Source: Bacteroides zoogleoformans
GTDB taxonomy: Bacteria; Bacteroidota; Bacteroidia; Bacteroidales; Bacteroidaceae
DNA length: 64,000 nucleotides
Assembly: GCF_002998435.1 (NCBI RefSeq)
Contig: NZ_CP027231.1
Location: 1,591,001-1,655,000, forward strand
Reading direction: 5' to 3'
Position numbers and translations under genes: made by a program. The notes beneath the pieces are model-generated. The model searched no databases, was not told where the DNA came from, and was given only the letters and a program-made list of their open reading frames with translations. Of the stretch, positions 40,361 to 48,560 are shown piece after piece (positions within the stretch are counted from its first letter, which is position 1; each line of letters begins with the position of its first letter).

Positions 40361-40464
40361 CAAACACCGGTGTTTGAGCCGACAGGCACTTGTGTTTGAG
40401 CTGACAGACACAAGTGCCTGACACGACAAACACAAGTGTTTTGAAGGCAGACACCGATGCCCTG
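40361..40464. repeat. Array of five 16-bp near-palindromes, 21-22-bp period (array C)
   Basis: Units start at 40361, 40383, 40405, 40427 and 40448. They are CAAACACCGGTGTTTG (perfect palindrome), CAGGCACTTGTGTTTG, CAGACACAAGTGCCTG, CAAACACAAGTGTTTT and a degenerate fifth. The centre is TT in unit 2 but AA in units 3 and 4, so units occur in both orientations. Spacers are mostly 6 bp. The array lies between the GH43-GH8 and CE6-CE1 genes, inside the gene train. Confidence 0.85.
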
Positions 40465-40470
40465 CAAAAC

Positions 40471-40491
40471 GGCCTCTTGCCGGCCTTTTTT
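40471..40491. terminator. Weak hairpin with T-run after the GH43-GH8 gene
   Basis: GGCC (40471-40474) and GGCC (40482-40485) can pair and are followed on the plus strand by six T. On the minus strand, where the genes run, the hairpin is followed only by GTTTTG. It may weaken read-through into the CE6-CE1 gene but is not a strong terminator in that direction. Confidence 0.3.
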
Positions 40492-40498
40492 CTGCTCC

Positions 40499-43027
40499 TC
40501 ATCTTTCGGGAAAGATAATCCGGTATTGCCCGCTCAGGTGCATGAAAGCAAACAGCCGGAGCAGTCCGTCGTAATAGGCATCGAAATAGCCGTCTTCATA
40601 AGGCACATGTCTTGCATTCCAAAGGCGGTCTACGAACTCACGGCTCTTGCAATGGGTGACGGTCAGCGACACGGCTGCGGCAGTGGCCACCAGCCCCAAG
40701 GAGTGGCGTAACTTTTTATATCCCCCGGCATCCAAAATCTCCTTTACCTGCGTGCCGTCCACATTATACTGATCTACAAAAGTGTCTATGCCCTCGTTGT
40801 AGAAGAAGTTCTGTATCTTGTTCCCGTACTGTTGCTGCCATTTGGCATCTTCGCATGCCCAAGAATAATCCAACGCAATGTTCATGGGTACACGCCAAGA
40901 GTCGAAACGGAAAGCATCGCCGATGATGCGGTTGCCGCCCAGCAATGTACCGTCGTAATTGTTATAGTCGGGGTTGAGTCCCGTCACGGGGTGAATGCTG
41001 CGGTGCAGATACTCCCTGCTCTGCCGGGCGCACTCGCGCCAGAAGCCTGCCCGTCCGTCGTCCGCCCATCTTGCCCATACCTCGTAGAAGGCAGGCAGGT
41101 GATAGGAGGGGTCGGTGAAGCTCCCGCCCCACGGATCGGGCGTAAAGGTTATCAGCTTACGCTCCGTATGGATGAAAGGCACCACACGATCCATTCCGGT
41201 CTTCTGCATGGAGCAGTCCAGTATGTGCCGGGCTTCAGCCAGATAGTCGATGCCTGTATCGTTTCCCCAACGGTTGGAGGCGAAGATGAGCGACGTGACG
41301 TAATAGAACTCGCCATCCGAGGCCGGACCTTGTGCGTTGCGCGTACCGTCGGTCTTGCAGCTCCATGCAAAGTATCCTTTCATCGGGCCTGACTGATGCT
41401 GCATGTATTTCTTTCCCCAACGCCAGAGGCGGTCGAAGATATCCTTGCGGTCGAACTGCACGGCAATCATCAGTCCGTAGGACATGCCCTCCGTGCGCAC
41501 GTCGTGGTTCTTGACATCGCTGATGTAGGCCATCGAATCGCCCACTTCAAAATAGACTTTGTCAGGTCCGTAGAAGATGCCGTCGAATGCCTCTTTCAGT
41601 TTGGCGTCGATGTCGGCCTGCTTGTATCCCATCTCGGCGAACAGGTTGCGGTACTGCCTCGTCTCGAACGCGCCGGCTTCCCACGGAAGGGCATCGAAAC
41701 CTATCCAATCCACTTCCACCTTTCCGCCTTTCTGAAGCGAGATGTGCAGATCATGTATTCCCTGCGGAGCCGAGGCCACAGCTACACAGCTCTCTGTCCA
41801 CTCCTTGCTGCGCGGGATGGGCACAGACGCTATCAACTTTCCGTCCTTTCCGCCTGCCCGCACTTGCAGCACATTGGCAGAGAACGAACGGGCGCGTACC
41901 GTCAGCCTCTCCACCTTTTCATTGCCGAAGTCCACCCGGTCGTATTGCAGCCACGCATTCTTTCTGCTGAAGACCGCTTTCCACCCCCGGAATTTATCGG
42001 CCTCGTCCAAGAATGCGATGGAGACTCCGGTGGGAGCCGTACGGCTGTAACGGTCTATCTGGATTCTGGTACGGGCATCCGTGATTCCTACCCCACGCAG
42101 AGTGGGAATTACTTTGCGTATCGTTCCGTCCTCATTGAAAGAGAGCGAATCTACCCGCACCGAACGGTTTTTATCGAACTGCGGCGAATAGTCGTTATGA
42201 TGATAAAATAGATACCATTGTCCCTGATACTCCACGATGGAGTGGTGGTTTGTCCAGCATCCGGTAGGGGATTGGTCCATGATGATTCCTTTAAACTCGA
42301 AAGGTCCCATCGGATGGTCGCCCATGGCATAGGCCAATGTTTCGGTCTTGTCCTGCACCCACGGGAAAGTGTAATAATACTTGCCGCCGCGCTCAAAGAC
42401 GAAAGGGCCTTCCTTGAACCCATCGGGCAACTTCTGCACTTGCACGGGTTCGGAAGCCAGTTCCAGCATATTGTCTTTCAGCTTTGCCATCCACATGCCA
42501 CCGCCTGCCCAATAGATGTAGCTCTGCCCGTCCTTGTCGGTCAGCACACAAGGGTCGATGCCCCTCACGCCTTCTATGGCACGCATCTGTGGAATAAAAG
42601 GACCGTATGGTTTATCGCTCACAGCCACTCCCACGGCAAAGCCCCTCTCTCCGCCACGTGGCGTGGATGGGAAATAGAAGTAGTACTTGCCATCCTTAAA
42701 GACGCAGTCGGGCGCCCACATGGAATACGATTCGGGCTGCACCCACGGGACACGCTCCTGACTGACGATGACGCCGTGGTCTTTCCAGTCGGTCAGGTTT
42801 TCGGAGGAAAACACATGATAGTCGGCCATGCAGAACCACTCCTTCAGCCGCTCTATGGGACTTGGTATGTCATGAGAAGGGTAGACGTACATCTTTCCCT
42901 CAAACACTCTGGCCGTGGGATCGGCCGAAAACTGGTCGCGGATAATGGGGTTCTGTGCCTGCGTCGCAACGAACGTCAGGCACAGAAAGGCAAATGCCGA
43001 TATGATTGATTTGTTTTTCATTAGCAA
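40499..43027 (-). CDS. GH43-CBM6-GH8 fusion enzyme
   Basis: The 842-residue secreted protein has a signal peptide (about 1-25), a GH43 propeller (about 28-325; Asp in FSADPTARVF, Asp in RGIDPCVL, Glu in FKEGPFVFERGGKYY) and a CBM6-like beta-sandwich (about 330-450). A GH8 (alpha/alpha)6 domain (about 455-842) has the catalytic acid Glu513 in VRTEGMSYG. The GH8 part most resembles reducing-end xylose-releasing exo-oligoxylanases. The fusion would release side chains or xylose from one end and xylose from the reducing end of the same oligomer. The start could be the third codon (MKNKS). It follows GH3 by 24 bp. Confidence 0.93.
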   Translation of the reverse strand: MLMKNKSIISAFAFLCLTFVATQAQNPIIRDQFSADPTARVFEGKMYVYPSHDIPSPIERLKEWFCMADYHVFSSENLTDWKDHGVIVSQERVPWVQPESYSMWAPDCVFKDGKYYFYFPSTPRGGERGFAVGVAVSDKPYGPFIPQMRAIEGVRGIDPCVLTDKDGQSYIYWAGGGMWMAKLKDNMLELASEPVQVQKLPDGFKEGPFVFERGGKYYYTFPWVQDKTETLAYAMGDHPMGPFEFKGIIMDQSPTGCWTNHHSIVEYQGQWYLFYHHNDYSPQFDKNRSVRVDSLSFNEDGTIRKVIPTLRGVGITDARTRIQIDRYSRTAPTGVSIAFLDEADKFRGWKAVFSRKNAWLQYDRVDFGNEKVERLTVRARSFSANVLQVRAGGKDGKLIASVPIPRSKEWTESCVAVASAPQGIHDLHISLQKGGKVEVDWIGFDALPWEAGAFETRQYRNLFAEMGYKQADIDAKLKEAFDGIFYGPDKVYFEVGDSMAYISDVKNHDVRTEGMSYGLMIAVQFDRKDIFDRLWRWGKKYMQHQSGPMKGYFAWSCKTDGTRNAQGPASDGEFYYVTSLIFASNRWGNDTGIDYLAEARHILDCSMQKTGMDRVVPFIHTERKLITFTPDPWGGSFTDPSYHLPAFYEVWARWADDGRAGFWRECARQSREYLHRSIHPVTGLNPDYNNYDGTLLGGNRIIGDAFRFDSWRVPMNIALDYSWACEDAKWQQQYGNKIQNFFYNEGIDTFVDQYNVDGTQVKEILDAGGYKKLRHSLGLVATAAAVSLTVTHCKSREFVDRLWNARHVPYEDGYFDAYYDGLLRLFAFMHLSGQYRIIFPER

Positions 43028-43051
43028 AAGGGCAATGTTCGTTTTCTATTC

Positions 43052-45622
43052 TCAATCCATCACTATCATCTTCAGGTCTTCATCCTTGGAACTGTTGCCG
43101 TAGAACACCTCATACCGGGCACCCGGCGTCACGCGCATGGTGTTCGTGCTGTGGTCGAAGAATTCAAACGCCTCGTCCGAGAGTTGCAGCACCACGTCCT
43201 TGCTTTCGCCCGGCTTCAGGGAGACACGCTGATAAGCTTTCAGGCTCTTCAACGGTCCGTCGGTGTCGCCCACTTTACGCACGTACACCTGCACTACCTC
43301 CGTACCGGCACGCTTACCGGTGTTGCTCACGGGCACGATCAGTGTGCGTTTCGCCTTGTCCGCCCGTGCCTCGCCGAAGCTGAAGTCGGTGTAACTCAAT
43401 CCGTAGCCGAAAGGAAACAACGCATCGGACATATAACGATAGGTGCGCCCTTTCATTGAATAATCTTCGTAATCGGGCAGTTGGTCGCTCGATTTGTAGA
43501 ATGTCACCGGCAACTTGCCCGAAGGGTTATAGTCGCCAAACAGCACGTCGGCCACCGCTTCGCCGCCCAGTTCGCCACCATACCAAGCCTGAAGGATGGC
43601 GTCGCAGCTCTCCGTTTCGGGCAGCAGGGCAATGGCCGAACCTGAACAGTTGACCAGAATCACTTTCTTTCCCGCTTCTTTCAAAGCCTTCAAGAAGTTG
43701 CGCTGCACGGCAGGCAGTTCGATGTCGGTGCGGTCGCCACCTTTGAATCCGGGCAGTTCCACCGGCATCTCCTCACCCTCCAATTGCGGAGAGATTCCTC
43801 CTACAAACACAACAGTCTCAATGCCTTTCAGCCGGGCTATGCTCTGTCCGTAGTCGATGTCGGTCTCTTTCCCAAGATTGAACTTGAGGTTGGCCGCCCA
43901 ATTCTCTACCTGTGCATACAATATCTCTATCTTATATTCTTTTCCTTTTTCCACTTGCAGCAGGGTGCGTGTGTCGGTGGTACGCCACGTGCGTTCCTTG
44001 CGCATGGACTCGCCGTTGACGAACAGTTCGAAATAGCTGCATCCTTCCATGCTGAGAAGTACCTCGCTCGATTCTTTCGGTCTGAACACCGTCTCATATT
44101 TGGCAGAGAACTTTTCGAGGTTGACGCCCGGACCGAACGTATGTTGCCCGTAAGTGGTCACGTTGATGGGGCGAGTGGTGCGAAGCGAGGAAACCGGTTC
44201 GCCTGCGCGGTCGGGATTATTCCAGAAAGTGGCCTTGATGCCGGGTCTACCGTCTATCCCGCATTGGTCGAGATAGGATTCCAGAATGCGGTTGTTCACC
44301 AAGTCGCAACCTCTCAGGTAGGTCACTTTGTTCTTGCCGAGTTTACCGCGTATGCCATCCAGAATGGTGACGGTTCGGTTGGGCGTCCCGTTGTAGTTTC
44401 CCCAAAGCATGGCCTTCTCGTCGGCATTCGGACCGATAACGGCAATCTTGCCGGCAGACTTGCTCAACGGCAGCACATTATTCTTATTCTGTAACAAGGT
44501 CATGGTTTGTCTTGACATCTCAAGAGCAAGTTTTTTGTGCGCGTCGCAATTGATGACCGATGCCGGAATCTTAGACCACGACACCAACGAGGGGTCGTCC
44601 ATCTCACCCAGCTCAAAACGGCCTTCGAGCAGGCGGAGCACATGCTTGTCTATCTCCTCTTCCGAAATCAGTCCCTGCTTCACGGCTTTGGGCAGTTCGG
44701 TGTAGGCATAGCCGAAGCCGCACTCCACATCCGTACCGGCCAACACACCTTTGGCGGCGGCATGCATGGCGGTGGACGAAGACTTGTGCGAAGTCCAGAA
44801 ATCGGAGATGGCACCGCAATCCGAAACCACCATGTACTTGAAGCCCCATTCGTCGCACAGGATTTGTTGGAGCAGACGGCTGTTGCCACAGCAGGGGTCA
44901 TCGTCCAGACGCTGGTAGGCACACATCACCTCGCGCACATCGGCCTTCTGCACCAATGCTTTGAAGGCAGGCAGGTAGGTCTCCCACAAATCGCGGGGAC
45001 TCACGTTGTTCAAGTTGGCCGAGTGGCGGCTCCACTCCGGGCCGCTGTGTACGGCATAGTGCTTGGCGCAGGCCAGCAGCTTGCGGTATTTCTCGTTTTC
45101 AGGGCCTTGCAATCCCTTCACCACGGCTATTCCCATCTGCGATGTCAGGTAAGGGTCTTCGCCGTAGGTTTCCTGTCCGCGTCCCCAGCGCGGGTCGCGG
45201 AAGATGTTTACGTTGGGGGTCCATACCGAGAGGCTGTGGAAGCGTTCATCTTCCTGCCCGTTGCGCATACGCTCGTTGTACTTGGCACGCATCTCGTCGG
45301 ATGTGGCGGTGAAGATGCGGAACAACAGGTCTTCGTTGAACGAGGCCGCCATTCCTATCGGTTCGGGAAACACGGTGACGTTTCCCTGATTGGCCACGCC
45401 GTGCAGCGCCTCGCTCCACCAGTTGAACTTCTTGATTCCCAGCCGGGGAATGGCTTCGGAGACGTCGCACATTAGTTGTGCTTTTTCTTCCAATGTAAGA
45501 CGCGAGAGCAAGTCCTTCGCTCTTTCCGTCGAACTTAAATCAGGATTCCGGTATGGCTCTTTTTCTGCTTTCACCAGCAGGGCGCAGAGGACGCAGACAA
45601 CAAATAAAAAAACTTTTTTCAT
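43052..45622 (-). CDS. GH3 beta-glycosidase with PA14 insert (beta-xylosidase-like)
   Basis: The 856-residue protein has a signal peptide (about 1-19). Layout: GH3 (beta/alpha)8 domain with nucleophile Asp268 in MVVSDCGAISD, an alpha/beta sandwich, a PA14-type module inserted at about 450-590, and a C-terminal fibronectin-III-like domain (ending SSKDEDLKMIVMD). GH3 enzymes of this build act as exo-beta-glucosidases or beta-xylosidases. The locus context supports beta-xylosidase action on xylo-oligosaccharides in the periplasm. A 308-bp gap separates it from the GH10 gene upstream. Confidence 0.93.
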   Translation of the reverse strand: MKKVFLFVVCVLCALLVKAEKEPYRNPDLSSTERAKDLLSRLTLEEKAQLMCDVSEAIPRLGIKKFNWWSEALHGVANQGNVTVFPEPIGMAASFNEDLLFRIFTATSDEMRAKYNERMRNGQEDERFHSLSVWTPNVNIFRDPRWGRGQETYGEDPYLTSQMGIAVVKGLQGPENEKYRKLLACAKHYAVHSGPEWSRHSANLNNVSPRDLWETYLPAFKALVQKADVREVMCAYQRLDDDPCCGNSRLLQQILCDEWGFKYMVVSDCGAISDFWTSHKSSSTAMHAAAKGVLAGTDVECGFGYAYTELPKAVKQGLISEEEIDKHVLRLLEGRFELGEMDDPSLVSWSKIPASVINCDAHKKLALEMSRQTMTLLQNKNNVLPLSKSAGKIAVIGPNADEKAMLWGNYNGTPNRTVTILDGIRGKLGKNKVTYLRGCDLVNNRILESYLDQCGIDGRPGIKATFWNNPDRAGEPVSSLRTTRPINVTTYGQHTFGPGVNLEKFSAKYETVFRPKESSEVLLSMEGCSYFELFVNGESMRKERTWRTTDTRTLLQVEKGKEYKIEILYAQVENWAANLKFNLGKETDIDYGQSIARLKGIETVVFVGGISPQLEGEEMPVELPGFKGGDRTDIELPAVQRNFLKALKEAGKKVILVNCSGSAIALLPETESCDAILQAWYGGELGGEAVADVLFGDYNPSGKLPVTFYKSSDQLPDYEDYSMKGRTYRYMSDALFPFGYGLSYTDFSFGEARADKAKRTLIVPVSNTGKRAGTEVVQVYVRKVGDTDGPLKSLKAYQRVSLKPGESKDVVLQLSDEAFEFFDHSTNTMRVTPGARYEVFYGNSSKDEDLKMIVMD

Positions 45623-45641
45623 GATATTTCAATTAAAGATT

Positions 45642-45864
45642 TTAAAACAAGGTATATCCGACCGGGGATTCTCCCGATGTTTTTCGTTCCAACGCTACGG
45701 CTCGCGCCTGCAAGGAGACTCGTTCATGAACCAATAACTCTCTATAACCTCCGTAATCCACGACAATCTTTTCGAAAACAATGCCGGTTTTCAACGGTTT
45801 CAACACCGACATATGCAGTTTCGAGAGCAGTCATCAGAAGGCACATCCGTCTTTTCTTCTTCAT
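45642..45864 (-). other. 308-bp gap between GH10 and GH3 with two small overlapping open frames
   Basis: Two short minus-strand frames overlap here. One is 40 codons from 45864 (MKKKRRMCLLMTALETAYVG...). The other is 56 codons from 45812 to 45642 (MSVLKPLKTGIVFEKIVVDY...), ending 20 bp before the GH3 start codon. Neither matches a family I recognise, and both could be chance or a remnant of one frame-shifted small gene. No terminator or promoter box is evident in 45623-45930. Confidence 0.25.
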
Positions 45865-45930
45865 ATTCAGAATCTTATTCTTTAAGGTGGAGACTAAGTA
45901 AAAGTAATTATTATAACGGCAAGGAGCACT

Positions 45931-47055
45931 TTACTTCGCTGCGCCGTCGATGAGTTTCTGCACGAAAGGTTTCGGACGATATTCGCGGTCGAAGAACAGC
46001 GGATAGTCCGTGCGTCCGCGCATCGGGAAGTTGTTCTTCCATGAGTCGCGGTCGCTCACGCCCCATGCCGTCACACGGGTCACGTAGTCGGCGTGCTTGA
46101 TGAAGAGGTTCATGAACGTCTCCATGCGTGCGTTCCATTCCAGTGAAACGCTGTCGGGCAGGCCGTCGGGATAGGGATTCAACGTCTTCTTCTCAAAATC
46201 CACCCTGTCTGCCACGTTGGCCGAGCGGCTGATGGTGGGCAGTGCGCTCATGTCGAACTCCGTAATCATCACCTTCGCACCGGTTGCCGCATAAGCTTCC
46301 ATGCTTGCCTCAAACTCCGACAGGTCGGGATAGTCCATGCCTACGTGCCCCTGCATGCCCACGGCATCGATGCGCAGGCCGCGCTTCTTCAGGTCGTTCA
46401 CCAATTTCACCACCGTGGCGCGCTTGCCGGGTTCGTGCATGTTGTAGTCGTTGTAGTAGAGCTCCGCTTCGGGGTCGGCCTCGTGGGCATATTGGAAAGC
46501 AAGCGGAATGAACTCCTCGCCCAATATCTCGTAGAACTTGCTCTTGCGGTACGAACCGTCTTCCATAATTGCCTCGTTCACCACGTCCCAACCGAGGATG
46601 CGGCCTTTGTAGCGGCTCACAACAGTTGTGATGTGTTCTTTCATGCGTTGCTTCAGCACTTCGGCCGAAACGTTCTTCCCGTCTTTGTCCACCAAGAACC
46701 AACGGGGGCACTGCGAGTGCCAGATAAGGCAATGTCCCGTCACCGTCATGCCGTTGTCTTCGCCGAACTTCACGAACTCGTCGGCCTGACGGAAGTCATA
46801 ACGCCCCTCTTCGGGCTGAAGCACTTCGCTCTTCATGCAGTTCTCGGCCACAATGGTATTGAAATGTTTTTTCACCACCTTCACGGCATTCGTGTCTTGT
46901 CCGGACGACTGCCGCGTGTTCAACGCCGTGCCGATAAGGAACTTATCGCCTAACGCATCTTTCAACGTCGCCTCTTTCTTTACGGCTGTCTGCGCACCGC
47001 AAGCCGCCACCACGATGGCAAGCAGGCCGGCCAATACTGTTTTCTTGTTTCTCAT
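45931..47055 (-). CDS. GH10 endo-beta-1,4-xylanase
   Basis: The 374-residue single-domain retaining xylanase cuts the xylan backbone. Catalytic acid/base Glu161 is in [13 protein letters not shown] and nucleophile Glu266 in MITEFDMS; the [13 protein letters not shown] and [14 protein letters not shown] blocks are also typical. The N-terminus ([22 protein letters not shown]) has a lipobox-like AACG, so it is probably a lipoprotein. It lies between GH5 and GH3 in the gene train. The absence of CBMs suggests action on soluble or smaller xylan, complementing the CBM-bearing GH10 at 48.6 kb. Confidence 0.95.
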   Translation of the reverse strand: MRNKKTVLAGLLAIVVAACGAQTAVKKEATLKDALGDKFLIGTALNTRQSSGQDTNAVKVVKKHFNTIVAENCMKSEVLQPEEGRYDFRQADEFVKFGEDNGMTVTGHCLIWHSQCPRWFLVDKDGKNVSAEVLKQRMKEHITTVVSRYKGRILGWDVVNEAIMEDGSYRKSKFYEILGEEFIPLAFQYAHEADPEAELYYNDYNMHEPGKRATVVKLVNDLKKRGLRIDAVGMQGHVGMDYPDLSEFEASMEAYAATGAKVMITEFDMSALPTISRSANVADRVDFEKKTLNPYPDGLPDSVSLEWNARMETFMNLFIKHADYVTRVTAWGVSDRDSWKNNFPMRGRTDYPLFFDREYRPKPFVQKLIDGAAK

Positions 47056-47158
47056 TTTTCGTTCTTTTTTGCTTGTCGATTATTTAACCCAAACCGGTCA
47101 TCAGACCGATAAGTATTATTTATTCTTATTCTTTATATGCTCCCCGGCTGCTTTGGGG

Positions 47159-48460
47159 CTAATTGTTGTTCTTTGCTTCGGCATATTCCTTAAACCAATG
47201 GTATATGGGCCATGCGCATGCTTCGGGGTCGTTGAGGAAAGTGTAGTTGCCCGGCGTACCTTCCACGTCCTTGAAAGCCGCCAACTCGTGCGACCTCGTG
47301 GTGAAGAACAGCCAAGACACGTTCCCCTCGTCGTCGGCAATGCGCTTGAAGTTAGCCCCGAAGCCTTTTCCTCCCGCCACGCCGGTGATGCTCTTTCCCC
47401 AAGTGGCGTTGTACTTCTTCGGCGCCCAGTCTATCTCCGTCACCATGATGGGGGCGAAAGCCGATACCGGCCCTACCTGTACCTTCCATCCACGCAGGAA
47501 GCTCTCGTAACCTCCACCCACAGATGCTCCTATGCCCTCGGCACTGTCTTCTTCGGCGTCGCTGCCATACCATCCGGGATAGCAATGCACTGCAAAGCCG
47601 ATGTTCTCTCCTTCGATGCGATGCTTGGCATAGCCGGCATACAAAGACTGGTAGCCCAATCCCGGCACCCAGATGACGTTGCGGCAATGCTTGCGAACCT
47701 TATTCACTATCTCCTGAAAGTACAGCTTGAGATTCTTGAAGTGCCCATCGCCCCAACTGCCGTAAGTGCCGTCAGTCCCTTTGATGTTGACAGGCTCGTT
47801 GGCCAGCTCGAACATCACGCCCGTGTTGTTCTTCAGCTTGGGATGCTGCGCCACGATGTCCCACACTTTGAGGAGGAAGAACTGATAACTGTCGCCCAAC
47901 TCGATACCCTTGTAAGGCTCAGCGTGCGGACATACGCCCGGTGGACGCATCACCACATACAGGCCTTTGGAGATGAAATACTCCGCCATCGGCACAAACA
48001 GCGCGTCGAGGTATTTCCTGAAACGGGCTTCGGAGAAGCGTTCGTGTCCTTCGTAGCGCACGGACTTCATATCGGGGTCGTCGCTCCAATAAGGGTCGAG
48101 GTGCATCCGCACGAAGTCGAACTTCCAGCCTGCCGCCAGTATCTCGTCCACCATGCGTTTGTTGTATGCAAGACAGGCTTGCACATCATAGTTGTTCCAT
48201 GCGTTGTTGTTGAAGAAAGGGCTGTAAGTCTGCGTAAATCCATGCAGGTTGACGATTTCTCCCTTTTCGTTCTTCAAGTAACGCCCCACCACGTTCAAGG
48301 CGGGCAACACATTGGTCACTACCTCTTCCGGTTCAGGCTTCGGCTGCGGCTCTTCCACTTCCGGCTGTGGCTTGGGTTTCGGCTCAGGTGGCAGAGACTC
48401 CTCGGAACAAGCAGAAAAAGACAGGCAGAAAAAGAGGAAAAAAACGGGAATATGCTTCAT
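47159..48460 (-). CDS. GH5-type surface lipoprotein glycosidase (probable xylanase)
   Basis: The 433-residue protein opens with a lipoprotein signal (LSFSACSEE). A Pro/Glu/Lys-rich linker (about 21-48, PEPKPKPQ-type) would hold the enzyme away from the membrane. The (beta/alpha)8 domain has acid/base Glu222 in FELANEPVN and nucleophile Glu342 in MVTEIDWAP, the GH5 arrangement. It may belong to the subfamily of Bacteroides GH5 xylanases (GH5_21), which cannot be confirmed here. Its position between two GH10 genes and next to the SusC/D block supports a surface xylanase. The start Met codon precedes a clear signal. Confidence 0.85.
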   Translation of the reverse strand: MKHIPVFFLFFCLSFSACSEESLPPEPKPKPQPEVEEPQPKPEPEEVVTNVLPALNVVGRYLKNEKGEIVNLHGFTQTYSPFFNNNAWNNYDVQACLAYNKRMVDEILAAGWKFDFVRMHLDPYWSDDPDMKSVRYEGHERFSEARFRKYLDALFVPMAEYFISKGLYVVMRPPGVCPHAEPYKGIELGDSYQFFLLKVWDIVAQHPKLKNNTGVMFELANEPVNIKGTDGTYGSWGDGHFKNLKLYFQEIVNKVRKHCRNVIWVPGLGYQSLYAGYAKHRIEGENIGFAVHCYPGWYGSDAEEDSAEGIGASVGGGYESFLRGWKVQVGPVSAFAPIMVTEIDWAPKKYNATWGKSITGVAGGKGFGANFKRIADDEGNVSWLFFTTRSHELAAFKDVEGTPGNYTFLNDPEACAWPIYHWFKEYAEAKNNN

Positions 48461-48560
48461 GTCTCTTAAAGATAATACTTCAGTTTTCTTTGTTTAACTG
48501 ATGAGGTATAGATGGTAGAAAGCGTAATGCCTTCTACCATCAAGGTTATTGATTAAATGG

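Noticed and set aside
40361-40464. Palindrome array considered as a CRISPR
   Set aside because: Repeats are 16 bp with spacers of 5-6 bp, far below CRISPR dimensions, and no cas genes are present. The same applies to the arrays at 18.25 and 25.5 kb.
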